Source: Lycorma delicatula (lineage: Eukaryota; Arthropoda; Insecta; Hemiptera; Fulgoridae). Taken from it: a DNA stretch of 64,000 bases. The position numbers were made by a program, and so were the translations under genes. Shown piece by piece: positions 42,406 through 53,774 of this stretch (position 1 is its first letter; every line of letters begins with the position of its first letter). The stretch spans positions 346,689,842-346,753,841 of the forward strand of contig NC_134455.1 in the NCBI RefSeq assembly GCF_047948215.1, in the 5' to 3' direction. Below the pieces are notes generated by a model that was given only the letters and a program-made list of their open reading frames with translations, had not been told where the DNA came from and made no database searches.

Positions 42406-42559
42406 GTTTCTTTTATCTTATAATTTATTTTTATATTTATCATTTATCTTTTTAATGCAGTGATGTACATAATGTATTACTGTGTACTGATCAGAATTAA
42501 GAAAAAAAATTTTATATATTTAATATTCTCCAAACTCGTATTACAATTACCTCGATGCT

Positions 42560-43130
42560 TTATTTTTCTTATTTTATATGTTTCAAATCCACACAAAGTA
42601 ATATACTCTCGGTAGCATAAAAAGCTTATCTTCAAACTTTGTTTTAAAAGGTTTCATTTTATTTTACAGAATTTCAAAAACGAAATAAATTTTCAAAAAT
42701 ATATTTACATTCGTGATTAAAATCACTTTGACAAAATTTATTTACTGTTACAGCTAAATTACTATATTAAATTATTTTCTCCGTGCATGTTGCGAAGTTA
42801 ATTTAATTATTTAGTTTACTGGAATAATTGAACTGTAGATTGACCGTACACTCCCGGTTTCCATTGTAATAATATTATCAGAGCGCGCCAGTTGTCTGTA
42901 AATCCCCCACTTCAGTGTTATAAAGTTCGTTGAAAAGAAATGTAATAAATCGTATTATTCGATATAAAGCTTGTTCGTAAAAATTATGCAGATAGCCGTT
43001 TGATGCAAATATAAAATTTCTGAATTTACATTGATTTTTTTTTTCAGCGATCTTTAATTTTAATTCCAATGAAGTAATTTTTTATCTTTATTATTATGGA
43101 AAAATGTTTAGTACAGCCTTTCACAACTTG
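42560..43130 (-). repeat. RTE-type LINE 3' UTR remnant
   Basis: 42765-43060 aligns with 12298-12650 and 26070-26410: ATTACTATATTAAATTATTT, GTTTACTGGAATAATTGAAC, GTAGATTGACCGTACACTC and TATAAAGCTTGTTCGTAAAA. No coding part is attached here. Confidence 0.55.
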
Positions 43131-43146
43131 GTGGTCGTGGTGATAT

Positions 43147-43436
43147 CCACCGTGGTGGTCTAGTTGTTAACTCATCATCGCAAATCAGCTGATTTCGAAG
43201 TTGAGAATTCTAAGGTTCAAATCCTAAGAAAGGCAGTTACTTTTTTATGAATTTGTGTACTAGATCGTGGATATCGGTGTTCTTTGGTGGTTGGGATTCA
43301 ACTAACCATAATTCCTAAGGAACGGTCGACCTGAGATTGTACAAGACTACACTTTATATACATTCATACATATCATCCTCATTCATCTTCTGAAGTAATA
43401 CCTAAAAGTGGTTCCGGAGGCTAAACAGAAAAAAGA
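43147..43436 (+). mobile_element. SINE family A, tail type 1, full length
   Basis: CCACCGTGGTGGTCTAGTTG A-box region, CAGCTGATTTCGAAGTTGAG, GGTTCAAATCCTAAG B box near 43214, GTGGATATCGGTGTTCTTTG, TGGTTGGGATTCAACTAACC, CATACATATCATCCTCATTC and the end CCGGAGGCTAAACAGAAAAA. Its 3' end abuts the hairpin end of family X copy B. Confidence 0.88.
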
Positions 43437-44427
43437 AATCCCTTTCGGCGTACCGAAAGACGAAGGTAGATTTCAGTAAGTAGGGGATAAAATAGATTTC
43501 CGCATTAAAGTTAAAAAAAAAACTTCAAATTAATTTAATACGACAATGGTTGCATGTGAAAAATGTTTCACAGTTTTAGCAGCCGACAAGCCCCATCTCC
43601 TTACAATTCCAGCAATATTTTGATGGCCGTAAGGGTTGGTCATATCAAAATTTTTTTCCTAAATGTTTTAGGTAATGTTTAGAGAACTAACGAACACATT
43701 GAACCGATTCGATACTTTGTCTAGTAAGGGAGGTATGATTTTTTTTGTCTTTGAAACCCCATTTTTTCAATCCCCTGGGGAACTGGTTGGTGATATAAAA
43801 AAATTTTACTTTAATAAGTTTTATGACCTTTTCTAAAGAATAGTGGAACTTTAAACGAATTAGTTTTTTTTCTTAATAAGAAAGTTTGTTTTTTCGAAAA
43901 AGACTCCCATTTGCACCGGTCTGGTCTAGTGGTTAACTTGTCATCCCAAATCAGCTGATTTTGTAGTCGAGAGTTGTAAAGTTGTAATCCTAGTAAAGGC
44001 AATACTTTTACACGGATAGTGAATACCGGTGTTTTTTGTTGGTTGGGTTTCAATTAACCACACATCTCAGGAATGATCGACCTGAAACTGTACATAACTA
44101 CACTTTGTTTACATTCATACATATCATCCTCTAAAGTAATACGTAACGGTGATTCCTGGACACCCCCATGGTCCGATTTTGGCCGTTAACGAACTCGACC
44201 GAGATTTTGGGACGAGTTATTTTTAAGGAACAATTTGTGATAGGCGCAAAATTACGGCAGTTATCGTGTTCACAAGAAAGTGAAATATATATGTATATAT
44301 TAACTTTTGAGCTGACTGTGGTTTTGGGGTCTGGGGGATACGAAATGCAAAGATATGTTGACATTTTTGGCAGTCGAATCATGGTACCCATTATATAGGT
44401 AGCTTTCTTATGAAATCTACCTAAAAA
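43437..44427 (-). mobile_element. family X element, copy B, interrupted by a SINE
   Basis: In sense (minus) orientation: ATTTTTAGGTAGATTTCATA, AGAAAGCTACCTATATAATG, the CCAAAACCACAGTCAGCTC block, AT tract, then (after the SINE at 43912-44162) the interior and, at the 3' end, CTGAAATCTACCTTCG, hairpin CTTTCGGTACGCCGAAAG and GGATTT. This copy shows the asymmetric inverted motif and the 3' hairpin without mutation. Confidence 0.8.
43912..44162 (+). mobile_element. SINE family A inserted in family X
   Basis: CACCGGTCTGGTCTAGTGGT A box, CAGCTGATTTTGTAGTCGAG, weak B box, GTGAATACCGGTGTTTTTTG, CATACATATCATCCTCTAAA and the shortened end GGTGATTCCTGGAC. X sequence resumes at CCCCCATGGTCCGATTTTGG, so the SINE is younger than X. 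Confidence 0.85.
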
Positions 44428-44574
44428 TGAAGAGGTCGCAGTGATATAAAAGCGGGTTCGCAAATTAGCCTACAAATTTATACGTAAACAATAATAAAAT
44501 CATTTTTTGAAAAAGAACATCATTTATTATAAACTTCTTTTTCCACTTATAAGTACACACGTAAAGAAAATAAA

Positions 44575-46390
44575 TTAATGAGGTGGCTGCGTTTGTTTTT
44601 CATTTAAAAGTTTCTCCACACGAGGATGTAAGTTAGAAACACACAAAAACAAATCGTTTTTAAGTGATTAAAGACGATTCCTACATTTAGTTTTTAACGC
44701 AACCATAGACGAAAAATTCGTTTCACAGATGTAAGACGAGTTGACGAAAGGGATTAATATTCTCAATGTTTCTGTGACTAAATTTCCATATTCGCTTCGA
44801 TGAGCAAGCCGAAACGTACCTAAATCTTCGGATGAGAATTGTAGTTGTAATGTTTTGTCGGTAGACATTTCGATGAGCTGGTCGTGAATCTCACCGGTAA
44901 CTTAGTAGGTGCAACAGTGTTTCCAGTAAATGAATTCAGTACCCATCTCTTCAAACCATCAGGTTGGTCTAGTGGTCTAGTAGTTCAAAATTAACTAATT
45001 TTGAAGTCCAAAATTCCAAGGTTCAAATCCTAATAAAGTTACTTTTATACGGACTTGAGTATTAAATCGAGCTACCGGTGTTCTTTGGTAGTTGGGTTTC
45101 AATTAACCACCCACCTCAGGAATGGTTGAACTGAGACTGTACAAGACTACACTCCATTTACATTCATACATATCATCCTCTGAAGGAATACCTTACGTGG
45201 GTTCCGGAGGCTAAACAGAAAAAGGAAAGCACCCATCTCTTCGAAAAATCGTTTTTATCTTCGTCAACTGAATTTTTAGTTCTCGTAAATACATCTTCAT
45301 ACTATCCAAACAGTGGTGAATAATAGTAGCTTCCTCACCCAAATTTTTCTCAGCATAATCGGAAGTGAGTAGTAACATATCAAAATGTTTGCTTTGAAGG
45401 CGAATAATACAGATATCAAGTTTCTTAATGAAAGCATGGAATTTGTCTCTCATTAATGAAGTTTTTTTATCATATCCTTGTAAATTCATATTCAAGTCGT
45501 TTAAATGTGAAAATACATGAACTAAGTACGCCAGCCGCAACATTATTCTGTAAAAACATTGAGAATGGCGTTTGTTTATCCTAGAGAAATATTATTAACT
45601 CATCTCGCAAATTCCATTTACCGGGTTAAAACTTTTCCCCGCGATAACCATTTAACTTCTGTCCGGAAAAGAAGAGATTTTTCTTTTCATACATTTCATC
45701 GTGTAGTTTAGCAAGCAGCCTATTCGGTAACAGTCAACCTTTAATAAAATTAACCATTTTTACAGCTTTACAACAAATATGTTTGAGATTTTCCGGCATA
45801 TTTTTTGTGGAGAAAGCATGTCTGTGAAGGAAGCAGTGCGTTATTTCCGCACTTGGTATAAGACGAACTTTTAATTTTTTTCAAAGTTCCACTCTTTTTC
45901 TTTTTATCGTCTTTGCACCATCACTACATACTGTAATACATTTTGTGTAATCTCTTACAGTTATTATTAGCTTCATAAAAAACACCAAAAAGATATTGTC
46001 TGGTTGCATGACCAGGTATTGATTTGCAAAACAACATATTTTCTTTGATTAATTTGTCCCTATCGCATTCATATCTCACAAAATATAAGAACTGAGAAAT
46101 ATTTGTTAAATCTGTTGATTTATCACATTGCATACTAAACAATTCACTTGCTGAATTATCTGATCGCATACATCGGCAGCCATGTCATCGATTCGCCTCC
46201 ATATGTGTCGTTAGAAAGCGGAAATTTTAGTTTTTTTTTGCTTCTTCTACGCCTATTAAAAAAACGAAAATATTAATTGCCTGCTGCAATTGATATGAAG
46301 TTTGTTGATTTTTCAAAGTATGTAATTTTCTTTCGAAAAATTCCAAGGATCCCGATAAACATAAGCAAAAACAAAAAAAATTGTTGTCAA
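44575..46390 (-). pseudogene. hAT transposase of the ZBED5/FAM200 type, decayed
   Basis: Minus-strand frames read in order: LEFFERKLHTLKNQQTSYQL (just after the BED finger), a TYGGESMTWLPM/RIDDMAADV segment, ELFSMQCDKSTDLTNISQFL then YFVRYECDRDKLIKENMLFC (RNase H-fold start with its first Asp), HGMLSPQKI-type traces at 45850-45720, LAYLVHVFSHLNDLNMNLQG at 45530, IRLQSKHFDMLLLTSDYAEK, and at 44868-44575 ETLRILIPFVNSSYICETNF, SSMVALKTKCRNRL and LHPRVEKLLNEKQTQ to TAA. The last is the hAT C-terminal dimerisation domain. Several frameshifts and a SINE (44957-45227) break it. No TIRs attributable to it were found nearby. Confidence 0.85.
44957..45227 (+). mobile_element. SINE family A, tail type 1, with TSD, inside the hAT pseudogene
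   Basis: CCATCAGGTTGGTCTAGTGG A box, an AAGTCCAAAATTCCAAGGTT stretch ending in the B box GGTTCAAATCCTAAT near 45020, GCTACCGGTGTTCTTTGGTA, CATACATATCATCCTCTGAA and CCGGAGGCTAAACAGAAAAA. Target duplication ACCCATCTCTTC(A/G)AA before (44941-44955) and after (about 45229-45243). Confidence 0.92.
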
Positions 46391-46404
46391 AAACGCGTAA
46401 GACT

Positions 46405-46495
46405 ATCTCCTCCTTGAGGCAAGTGGTAGCGTCTCGGTCTTTAATCCGGAGGTCCTGGGTTCGAATCTCGGTCAGGCATGGCATTTATTATACGC
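46405..46495 (+). mobile_element. SINE family B, tailless
   Basis: ATCTCCTCCTTGAGGCAAGT head with degenerate A box, GGTAGCGTCTCGGTCTTTAA, GGTCCTGGGTTCGAATCTCG B box, GTCAGGCATGGCATTTATTA and ACGCTACA. It sits just upstream of the hAT coding remnant. Confidence 0.8.
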
Positions 46496-46597
46496 TACAT
46501 TTACATAGTCTATCCCACGCACAATTTTCAAGCTTACGTGATTATATCACCAAGCAAAAAAAATTTTTTTTAAATTAAATGACTGATTCGTCTACAG

Positions 46598-47454
46598 CAG
46601 TGATTCTCAACCTTTTTGGCTTTTGTATAATTCGGATGTTTAGTTTCTAAGTGTCGTATTAATCTCGATTGTTTCATGATTTCTTCAGAGAGGACTTGAA
46701 ATCAAACAACGCTCTGTGATCTACCATCCAATGAAATAAAACCATAATTTAAATAACTATCTTGTCTTTTTAACAATCGAATTACTGGAGATGGCTCACT
46801 TCATTTATCACAAATTTATCATTTTTCATAAAAATCTAATTGGAAAAAAAAAATAAAACACAGTTACACTGTTTTTTCTTAAACTGAAAAACCTAAAAGG
46901 GAGTCCGGAATTACCGGGTGGTAACGGGCTGCGTCCCAAACTTAATTCAAATATTCAAATTTGGTTGAGTGTGTTTGTTGGATTGATTATATTGAAGTTC
47001 TGCTCCTGCCTATTTCTTCAAAACTAAAAAACCTCAATTATTATTATTATTATTTTAAATGAAAATACTGTTTTAAAAACTTAAATAAATGCACCAGACG
47101 CACGCTTCGCATTCGAAACTAAACTGACATTCTGCAATCATTTACGCATCTTTTACATTACTGAGAGCTCGATATATTCAAACGTAACATATGCCTATTC
47201 CAACACGATTCCCTCACAGCGAACATGATGCAAGCAGACCAAATTACCAGGAGTACGTACACATCAAGTTTGAATCTGTAAATTGCTCATGTTTTTACAT
47301 TTCATACATGTATGTTCATATCCTTCGCAAACAATCCAGCTTGGGAGTTTTTATGGTTGTGGTTGGGAGGTCACTGAATATTCATTATATATATAGTTTT
47401 TTATTTTTTGGCAGTCGTGGAGAGTCGTGGAGCTAAAAAGATTGAGAATCGCTG
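46598..47454. mobile_element. non-autonomous hAT-like element with TIRs
   Basis: Left end CAGTGATTCTCAACCTTTTT; right end, reversed, CAGCGATTCTCAATCTTTTT: 18 of 20 match. The CAG-GATTCTCAA start is the form typical of hAT TIRs. The inverted similarity continues outward (TGATTCG-CTACAG on the left, TGATTCACTACAT on the right), so the true ends may be about 14 bases further out (46584-47468). The 857 bp interior has no transposase; the ORF at 47191-47436 has no domain. An 8 bp target duplication is not evident. Confidence 0.72.
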
Positions 47455-47559
47455 ATGTAGTGAATCATTACAATCATCATCATATATTATCTGCCCTTAG
47501 GGAGGTCCTTTGCACAATGTACATCTCTATTCTTCCCTATTTCCAGCTGAAATGTTAAA

Positions 47560-48270
47560 ATTCTGATACCTCCATTTAGATTTCCTATAAGCTTTACTCT
47601 TTTTTTCATCTTTCACTGTTACTTCTTGGATTTATTTCAATTTATATTCATATTCATATTCATATTATAATATGTCATAGCTAATTAGTTATCCTCCTTT
47701 AGATTATTTTGTTTGAATACAATCGGGTTGCTTTAATGGTGAACGCGTCTTCGCAAATCATTTGATTTCGAGATCGAGAGTTCGAGGTTTAAATTGTAGT
47801 AAAGGCAGTTATTTTTATGCGGATTTGAATACTAGATCGTGGATACCGGTGTTCTTTGGTGGTTGGGTTTCAATTAACTACACATTTCAGAAATGGTCGA
47901 CCTGAGACTAGAGGGCTACACTTCCCTTACACTCATTCATATCATCCTCTGAAGTAATACCTGACGGTGATTCCCGGAGGCTAAACAGGAAAAATAAAAG
48001 ATTATTTTGTTTTATAATTTTATTTTTGTTTATTTTTCTCAATACTTCTTTACTTTTCCACTTCGTCTTCCATTTAATCTTCTACAATATTCTCTGTGAT
48101 CGGATTTCAAACCTCTCCACGCTTTCTTTTTCTCTATTTTCTTAGCTACCGTGTTTTACATCTATACATAAGAATACTACAAACGTAACGGTTCACAATT
48201 CTTTTCTTCAACTGTACTCTCCCTTACTGTATAATAATCGCTTATTATTATTTTATTAGGATCGTTCGCA
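47560..48270 (-). pseudogene. decayed RTE-type LINE segment, split by a SINE
   Basis: The minus-strand reading from 48260 gives RIVNRYVCSILMYRCKTR-L, counterpart of KVYVWSVALYGSETWTI in the better RTE copy, then EEKEKAWRGLKSDHREYCRR-like text with stops. 47560-47700 would be its continuation. The piece is recognised mainly by its similarity to 12640-13400. Confidence 0.5.
47715..47998 (+). mobile_element. SINE family A, tail type 1, perfect 14 bp TSD
   Basis: Exact target duplication AGATTATTTTGTTT at 47701-47714 and 47999-48012 fixes the ends of this 284 bp copy: it starts GAATACAATCGGGTTGCTTT and ends CCGGAGGCTAAACAGGAAAA-ATAAA. A and B boxes are mutated (TTTAATGGTGAAC; GAGGTTTAAATTG), yet the body is well kept. 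Confidence 0.95.
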
Positions 48271-49144
48271 AAGTTTTCGACAGAAATGGCGCAAGTACTA
48301 TTACCAAATTACTTGAATAGTTGTCAAGTGTGATCCTTTAGATACCGTACTGCGCAGTTTCAAACGCTTACGTTTAGTTGTTTATTACTGGGGACTGTGT
48401 AAAAGCAAACAAATTTCCCCATTTTCTTAAAAATATAGTGGTTTTATTCGCCTAAAAGAAATGATTGTCCGAAGAAGACTAAACATGGCTGGTCAAAGAA
48501 GTCTCCAGCGTACGAAAATTCTTGGATAAAGCTAACCACTACAAACAATTTGCAAATTTGTCCCCTAAAACATCATCCCCTTTATATTATGGTAAAATTT
48601 TAACAAAAAACGAATGTTTCTTTTGAAAACAAACAAATCCAAATTCACACAAGCGGAGCCGCGGGCAACCAGTACTTTATCCATTTTATTTATAAAACTT
48701 CAAATAGATTGTATCGTAAAATAGATAATAAATAATCTTTTAATTGAACTAACTGTAGAAGATATTTTCAGGAAAAAATGTTGCAACCAAAAGATTAGAG
48801 ATTAACTAATTTTTTGATAACTAATTTAAAATAATGTTCACGGTTAATGCTGCATTCGTTTCTCGGTTCATTATGAATTAAACATTTAAAGGGATATCTA
48901 AATTAGGTACTAACTCAGGTTATTTTTATTTATATACGAGTGTGTGCGCGCGCGTGTGTGAGCGTGTATGTGTGTGGTATATAAATAGCCTACAAACATT
49001 TTTGTATAACTAATATAACTAATTAAATTCTTTTTATTTTACAAATTACTTGAACAATCCGTTTTGAAAAGAGAAACTTATAATAATTTTATTATAAATT
49101 TGTATGTATTTTAAATATATACCATAAATATAAATATATATATA
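48271..49144. other. unassigned stretch
   Basis: 48250-48420 contains AAAGTTTTCGACAGAAATGG and other words of moderate GC without a frame. A GTGTGTGCGCGCGCGTGTGT microsatellite lies at about 48940-48975. No gene. Confidence 0.4.
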
Positions 49145-49673
49145 TGTTGAAGGAAATTTCATTACAGTTATAAATCTCTTTAAAATTTAAATAGATACAT
49201 CAATATTGTCATGGATATTTATAAAAAAAATATTTTAAATCTATATGTATTTTAAATAATATAATTTGATTGTATTTTAAATGCATCCAAACAATCAGGT
49301 TATTTTTTGAGAATTAAGGCAAATTAAAATATTACTGAGATAAATTAAAATCATTAATTAAATTAGCGTATAAAATTTTAAAACAAATATGGTTTTCCAA
49401 CCACAGGTAAAAGTTAAAACTAATCGATAATACCACTGATTGGAAACATTCCAACGAATCGGTTCGATTTACTGCGTACTGAACAAAGATAAATAATGAT
49501 TTATTTAATTTCGTGAAGCCCCAATAGCAAGTAGTACATATTGTAGCTAAATTTATTTATTTATCTTCAGAAAAACATTAGTTCGTAACTTTAAAATAAT
49601 ATCCACGACAATATTGACGTATCTATTTAAATTTTAAAGAGATTTATAACTGTAATGAATCATTTCCTACAAT
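49145..49673. repeat. foldback element with 75 bp inverted arms
   Basis: Left arm 49145-49219 (TGTTGAAGGAAATTTCATTA, CAGTTATAAATCTCTTTAAA, ATTTAAATAGATACATCAAT, ATTGTCATGGATATT) is the inverted counterpart of 49598-49673 (AATATCCACGACAATATTGA, CGTATCTATTTAAATTTTAA, AGAGATTTATAACTGTAATG). About 85-90 percent of positions pair. The 378 bp spacer is AT-rich and non-coding. Candidate MITE or foldback transposon; no target duplication defined. Confidence 0.75.
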
Positions 49674-49704
49674 GTAACAAAGTGATATATTAGTATGGAA
49701 ACAA

Positions 49705-49800
49705 CTTTATACCGCATATCTGAGGTATTTGGAGGCAGAAAGAATGGGGTTGCACGTAGTTAAAAAAATCTGTATTATGGTGGGTTTTTAATTTTTGTCA
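49705..49800 (+). repeat. family S repeat fragment
   Basis: TACCGCATATCTGAGGTATT, TGGAGGCAGAAAGAATGGGG and GGTGGGTTTTTAATT, matching 18780-18885. Confidence 0.5.
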
Positions 49801-50344
49801 ACATCTTGGATTCGCCATATTGAATGAAACTTATTTTTTTTAAATAGTAAGGTGGATGTATGACACATGTTCTCGATTTAAAATTTTACTACAAAAGCGA
49901 TGGTGAAACCCCTGTTTCTATTAATGCCATAGTTATTGAGTTATAATCATTCAAAGTTGCAATGACGGAAAAATCGTGTTATCAATAAAGCAAGAAAAAA
50001 CGCACAGCTTAAACGATTTTATTACATTTTACATTTATAATGCATACAATAACGAACTTTAAACAGTGATATAATATTGATGATAATAAACAATAAGTAA
50101 TATTTAACAACACAACAAATTAAACGGCTACATAAACTGATATTATTTACTTATTACAATATTTATTTTAACATTTTAAATAAATGTTTTCGATCGTAAA
50201 TTACTAACGAAATAGGATTTGAAAGCATACCATTCTACAATAAATGATCATAATTCTTCGTCTCTACAGCTTGGCAGTATGCTAACCTCAAGAAATATCC
50301 GTTTATAATTTATTAAATCATGTTTGGTGGTATACTAATAGATT
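49801..50344. other. unassigned AT-rich stretch
   Basis: No gene or repeat copy recognised. Confidence 0.35.
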
Positions 50345-51300
50345 CAATTATTCTTCCTTCAGTTTGTCAATGTCGCAGGTGTTGTTTTATAAACTTTTGT
50401 CTCAGGTACCCCCAAAAAGTAATCCAGAGGAGACAGGTCTGAGAACCTGGAAGGACATTCTATGGCTTTTCTAGGATCTATCCAGCGATTTGGAAATTTT
50501 TAATTTAAAATTTCCCGTGCCCTTAGATAATAATAAGGCGGTGTTCCATCTTGTTGAAATCATACCTTATTATTTAATTCTTATGCAATATTTGGTAAAA
50601 TCCTGTCGGCTAACAAGTCGCAGTAAGCATCTATCTCCTGTAAGGTTCTCATCTAAATTAAAAGGCCCTGCAATACAATGACCGACAATTCCTGCCCAAA
50701 CGTTTACTTCCTGAGTGTTTTGTGTATGGGATTCTGACATCCATCTAGGATTATTATCGCTAAAATATCGCTCCAATAAGTTTTACTTATTCACCAAATA
50801 AAAGTCGCTTCATCAGTAGATATTATTAAATTAGAAAAATTTGCGCTTACGTCTAATTTTTACGTTATAATATCAGAATGCTCAACTCGGCGGTGAAAAT
50901 CATCTTCTGAAAACTCTTGCAGCAGGTGTGTAGCTTATAAGGGTGAAATTTATTTGTTTTAAGAATTTTTTGATCTGAAAAATAACTAATGTCTTGGATA
51001 ACAGCATTCCTGAATCAATGAATGTGGATCTGTAACACATGTATTGACTTTGTATCGGTTGTGACAGTTCTTGGTCTACCGATGCGAGAACGATTCTTTA
51101 CAGTACTGGTTTCATCAAATTTCTGTACTGTCTTGATCACGGTCGATTTCCTTATCGGTTCTGTGTTTGGAAATCTATTGTTAAATAAATCACCTATCTC
51201 CTGTAAAGGTTGTCACCATACCCGTACAACGTCAATAGAGTTGTGTAGGTTTCATTTAAAGAAGGCATTGTTATTTGAAGATTCAATAAAACTAAATAAA
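50345..51300 (-). pseudogene. DD41D-type mariner transposase, decayed
   Basis: Minus-strand 50776-50570 reads YFSDNNPRWMSESHTQNTQE then VNVWAGIVGHCIAGPFNLDE and NLTGDRCLL. Further down, 50560-50350: FQQDGTPPYYYLRAREILN, then stop, KFPNRWIDPRKAIECPSRFS and DLSPLDYFL, then KVYKTTPADIDKL. The second and third Asp are again 41 residues apart. The first part (51300-50800) is decayed, with a recognisable but broken HTH region near 51250-51060. The plus-strand ORF 51022-51303 is antisense to it. Confidence 0.8.
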
Positions 51301-51529
51301 TGAACGAGGGAACTAATAATAAAACTTTCACCAAAAAACAAATTTGAACTATTAGACCTACAACATAATTTTTACTAGCACTATCAAATTTTACCATTAC
51401 AAGTATGTTGAAGTAAAAAGATGAAATGAGAAGTTAATAAGTCACATTTTTTCAACGTAATACAAACTGCATTGTTGTAAATTTGCAGTTGCTATTAACA
51501 CTGGAAGTTAATTTCTATTTAGAAAATAA

Positions 51530-52390
51530 TATCAGTTGATATAGCCAACTGTTCCCAGAACTGAGCCTTGCCGAACTCCTGCGTTATTGTTGAAAAATTT
51601 AAATATCTCTTGAGTGTAGTTAACTCGTGAGAAGCCATCATCCAGATAGCTGCGTAGGATTAAATAATAAGGTTGTGGCAGATACGATTTTAATTTGAAT
51701 AGACAAGACAACCAAACTTTGTCAAATGCTTGTACTACGTCCAAAAAGGCCGCTAAACAATACTTTTTCTCTTCTAGACAGTGACGATAACACTAGTAAC
51801 TCTATGGATTTGTTCCATTGCTCAATGAACCTCTAAAGTCAAATTGTTGTTCGGGTTTCTCACCTTCCCTTTCGAACACTGGCCATAATCCGTGCAGGAA
51901 CAGTTTCTCAAACATTTTAGATAAAATCGGTTGTAGCCTTATAGCCCTATACAAAGATACTTCCTGCGATGTTTTGGCAGGTTACAACACCATCGCTAGA
52001 TACGATATTTTCCATTCTGATGGGAGTGAGTTGTCCTAAGGATTGCAGTATATAGTTTGCTTATGTAAGAAATAGCTCTCGACGACAGTTCAAATATTAT
52101 CCTATGTGTAATGCAGTCAAACCCTGGGCCTTTCGTATATTCTCAATCCTCTTCACTTCTTGTATCTCCACTTTCGGCAAGGGCCTCAAAGGAAGACGTA
52201 AAGGAATCGGGTTATTTAAGAATTAACTAAACTCTTTCTCGATAGTTCCTTGGATCTCATTCGGTTGGAACAACTTTCCTAGGTGCTTAACTAACATCTC
52301 GGCCTTACGGCTGTCGTTACAAGCCCACCCATTAGCGGTCTTTAAACGTGGAAATGAGAATGGTGGTTGATTGAATTTTTTCATCAACCA
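51530..52390 (-). pseudogene. Jockey-like LINE reverse transcriptase, decayed
   Basis: Minus-strand 51744-51532 reads DVVQAFDKVWLSCLFKLKSY then LPQPYYLILRSYLDDGFSRV and NNNAGVRQGSVLGTVGY: RT motif A (AFDKVW) and motif B (GVRQGSVLG) of the Jockey clade. Upstream, in changing frames, are TPIRMENIVSSDGVVTCQ-type text (normally P-SW--S-IILIPK) and KANGWACNDSRKAEMLVKHL near 52330. Motif C (YADD) is lost at the 3' boundary. Many stops. It lies next to, and in opposite orientation to, the RTE copy. Confidence 0.72.
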
Positions 52391-52532
52391 AAAGTTAACA
52401 GAAAAATGTTATGAATTTGTAAAAATAAAAATAGCTGTTTAATACAATAAATTTAGACCTTTGAAAACAAAAGTACTTTTACCTTAATGTTTATGATACG
52501 AGTTAATAAGTTTTTGCTGAAATTATTTAAGA

Positions 52533-53774
52533 ATGATAAAATGTATCTTAACTAGAATTTTATACAGAAAAATTGAGAGGAGAGTGGAAGAAGTGTTAGG
52601 AGAAGACCAATTTGGTTTCAGGAAAAGTATAGGGACAAGGGAAGCAATTTTAGGCCTCAGATTAATAGTAGAAGGAAGATTAAAGAAAAACAAACCAACA
52701 TACTTGGCGTTTATAGACCTAGAAAAGGCTTTCGATAACGTAGACTGGAATAAAATGTTCAGCATTTTAAAAAAATTAGGGTTCAAATACAGAGATAGAA
52801 GAACAATTGCTAACATGTACAGGAACCAAACAGCAACAATAACAATTGAAGAACATAAGAAAGAAGCCCTAATAAGAAAGGGAGTCCGACAAGGATGTTC
52901 CCTATCGCCGTTACTTTTTAATCTTTGCATGGAACTAGCAGTTAATGATGTTAAAGAACAATTTAGATTCGGAGTAACAGTACAAGGTGAAAAGATAAAG
53001 ATGCTATGATTTGCTGATGATATAGTAATTCTAGCCGAGAGTAAAAAGGATTTAGAAGAAACAATGAACGGCATAGATGAAGTCCTACGCAAAAACTATC
53101 GCATGAAAATAAACAAGAACAAAACAAAAGTAATGAAATGTAGTAGAAATAACAAAGATGGACCACTGAATGTGAAAATAGGAGGAGAAAAGATTATGGA
53201 GGTAGTAGAATTTTGTTATTTGGGAAGTAAAATTACTAAAGATGGACGAAGCAGGAGCAATATAAAATGGCGAATAGCACAAGCTAAACGAGCCTTCAGT
53301 AAGAAATATAATTTGTTTACATCAAAAATGAATTTAAATGTCAGGAAAAGATTTTTGAAAGTGTATGTTTGGAGTGTCGCTTTATATGGAAGTGAAACTT
53401 GGACAATCGGAGTATCTGAGAAGAAAAGATTAGAAGCTTTTGAAATGTGGTGCTATAGGAGAATGTTAAAAATCAGATGGGTGGATAAAGTGACAAATGA
53501 AGAGGTATTGCGGCAAATAGATGAAGAAAGTAGCATTTGGAAAAATATAGTTAAAAGAAGAAACAGACTTATAGGCCACATACTAAGGGATCCTGGAATA
53601 GTCGCTTTAATATTGGAAGGACAGGTAGAAGGGAAAAATTGTGTAGGCAGGCCACGTTTGGAGTATGTAAAACAAATTGTTGGGGATGTAGGATGTAGAG
53701 GGTATACTGAAATGAAACGACTAGCACTAGATAGGGAATCTTGGAGAGCTGCATCAAACCAGTCAAATGACTGA
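52533..53774 (+). pseudogene. RTE ORF2 reverse transcriptase and C-terminal domain, one stop codon
   Basis: Continuous frame of about 413 codons broken once, by TGA at 53007-53009. RT motifs in order: EDQFGFRKSIGTREAI (motif 2a region), LAFIDLEKAFDNVDW (motif A, catalytic Asp), GVRQGCSLSPLLFNL (motif B), then ML-stop-FADDIVILAE (motif C with both catalytic Asp kept), MKINKNKTKVM, FCYLGSKITKDG, then the RTE C-terminal region WSVALYGSETWTI, FEMWCYRRMLKIRW, RLIGHILRD, VGRPRLEY. The stop replaces a residue that is Arg in related elements (MLRFADD), consistent with CGA to TGA decay. The first codons from 52533 come from flanking DNA. No endonuclease domain. Confidence 0.88.

Noticed and set aside
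51022..51303. 93-codon plus-strand frame
   Set aside because: Antisense to the decayed DD41D mariner transposase.
52523..53092. 189-codon minus-strand open frame
   Set aside because: Exactly antisense to the RTE reverse transcriptase, which has clear RT motifs; the antisense frame is Ser/Leu-rich without motifs.
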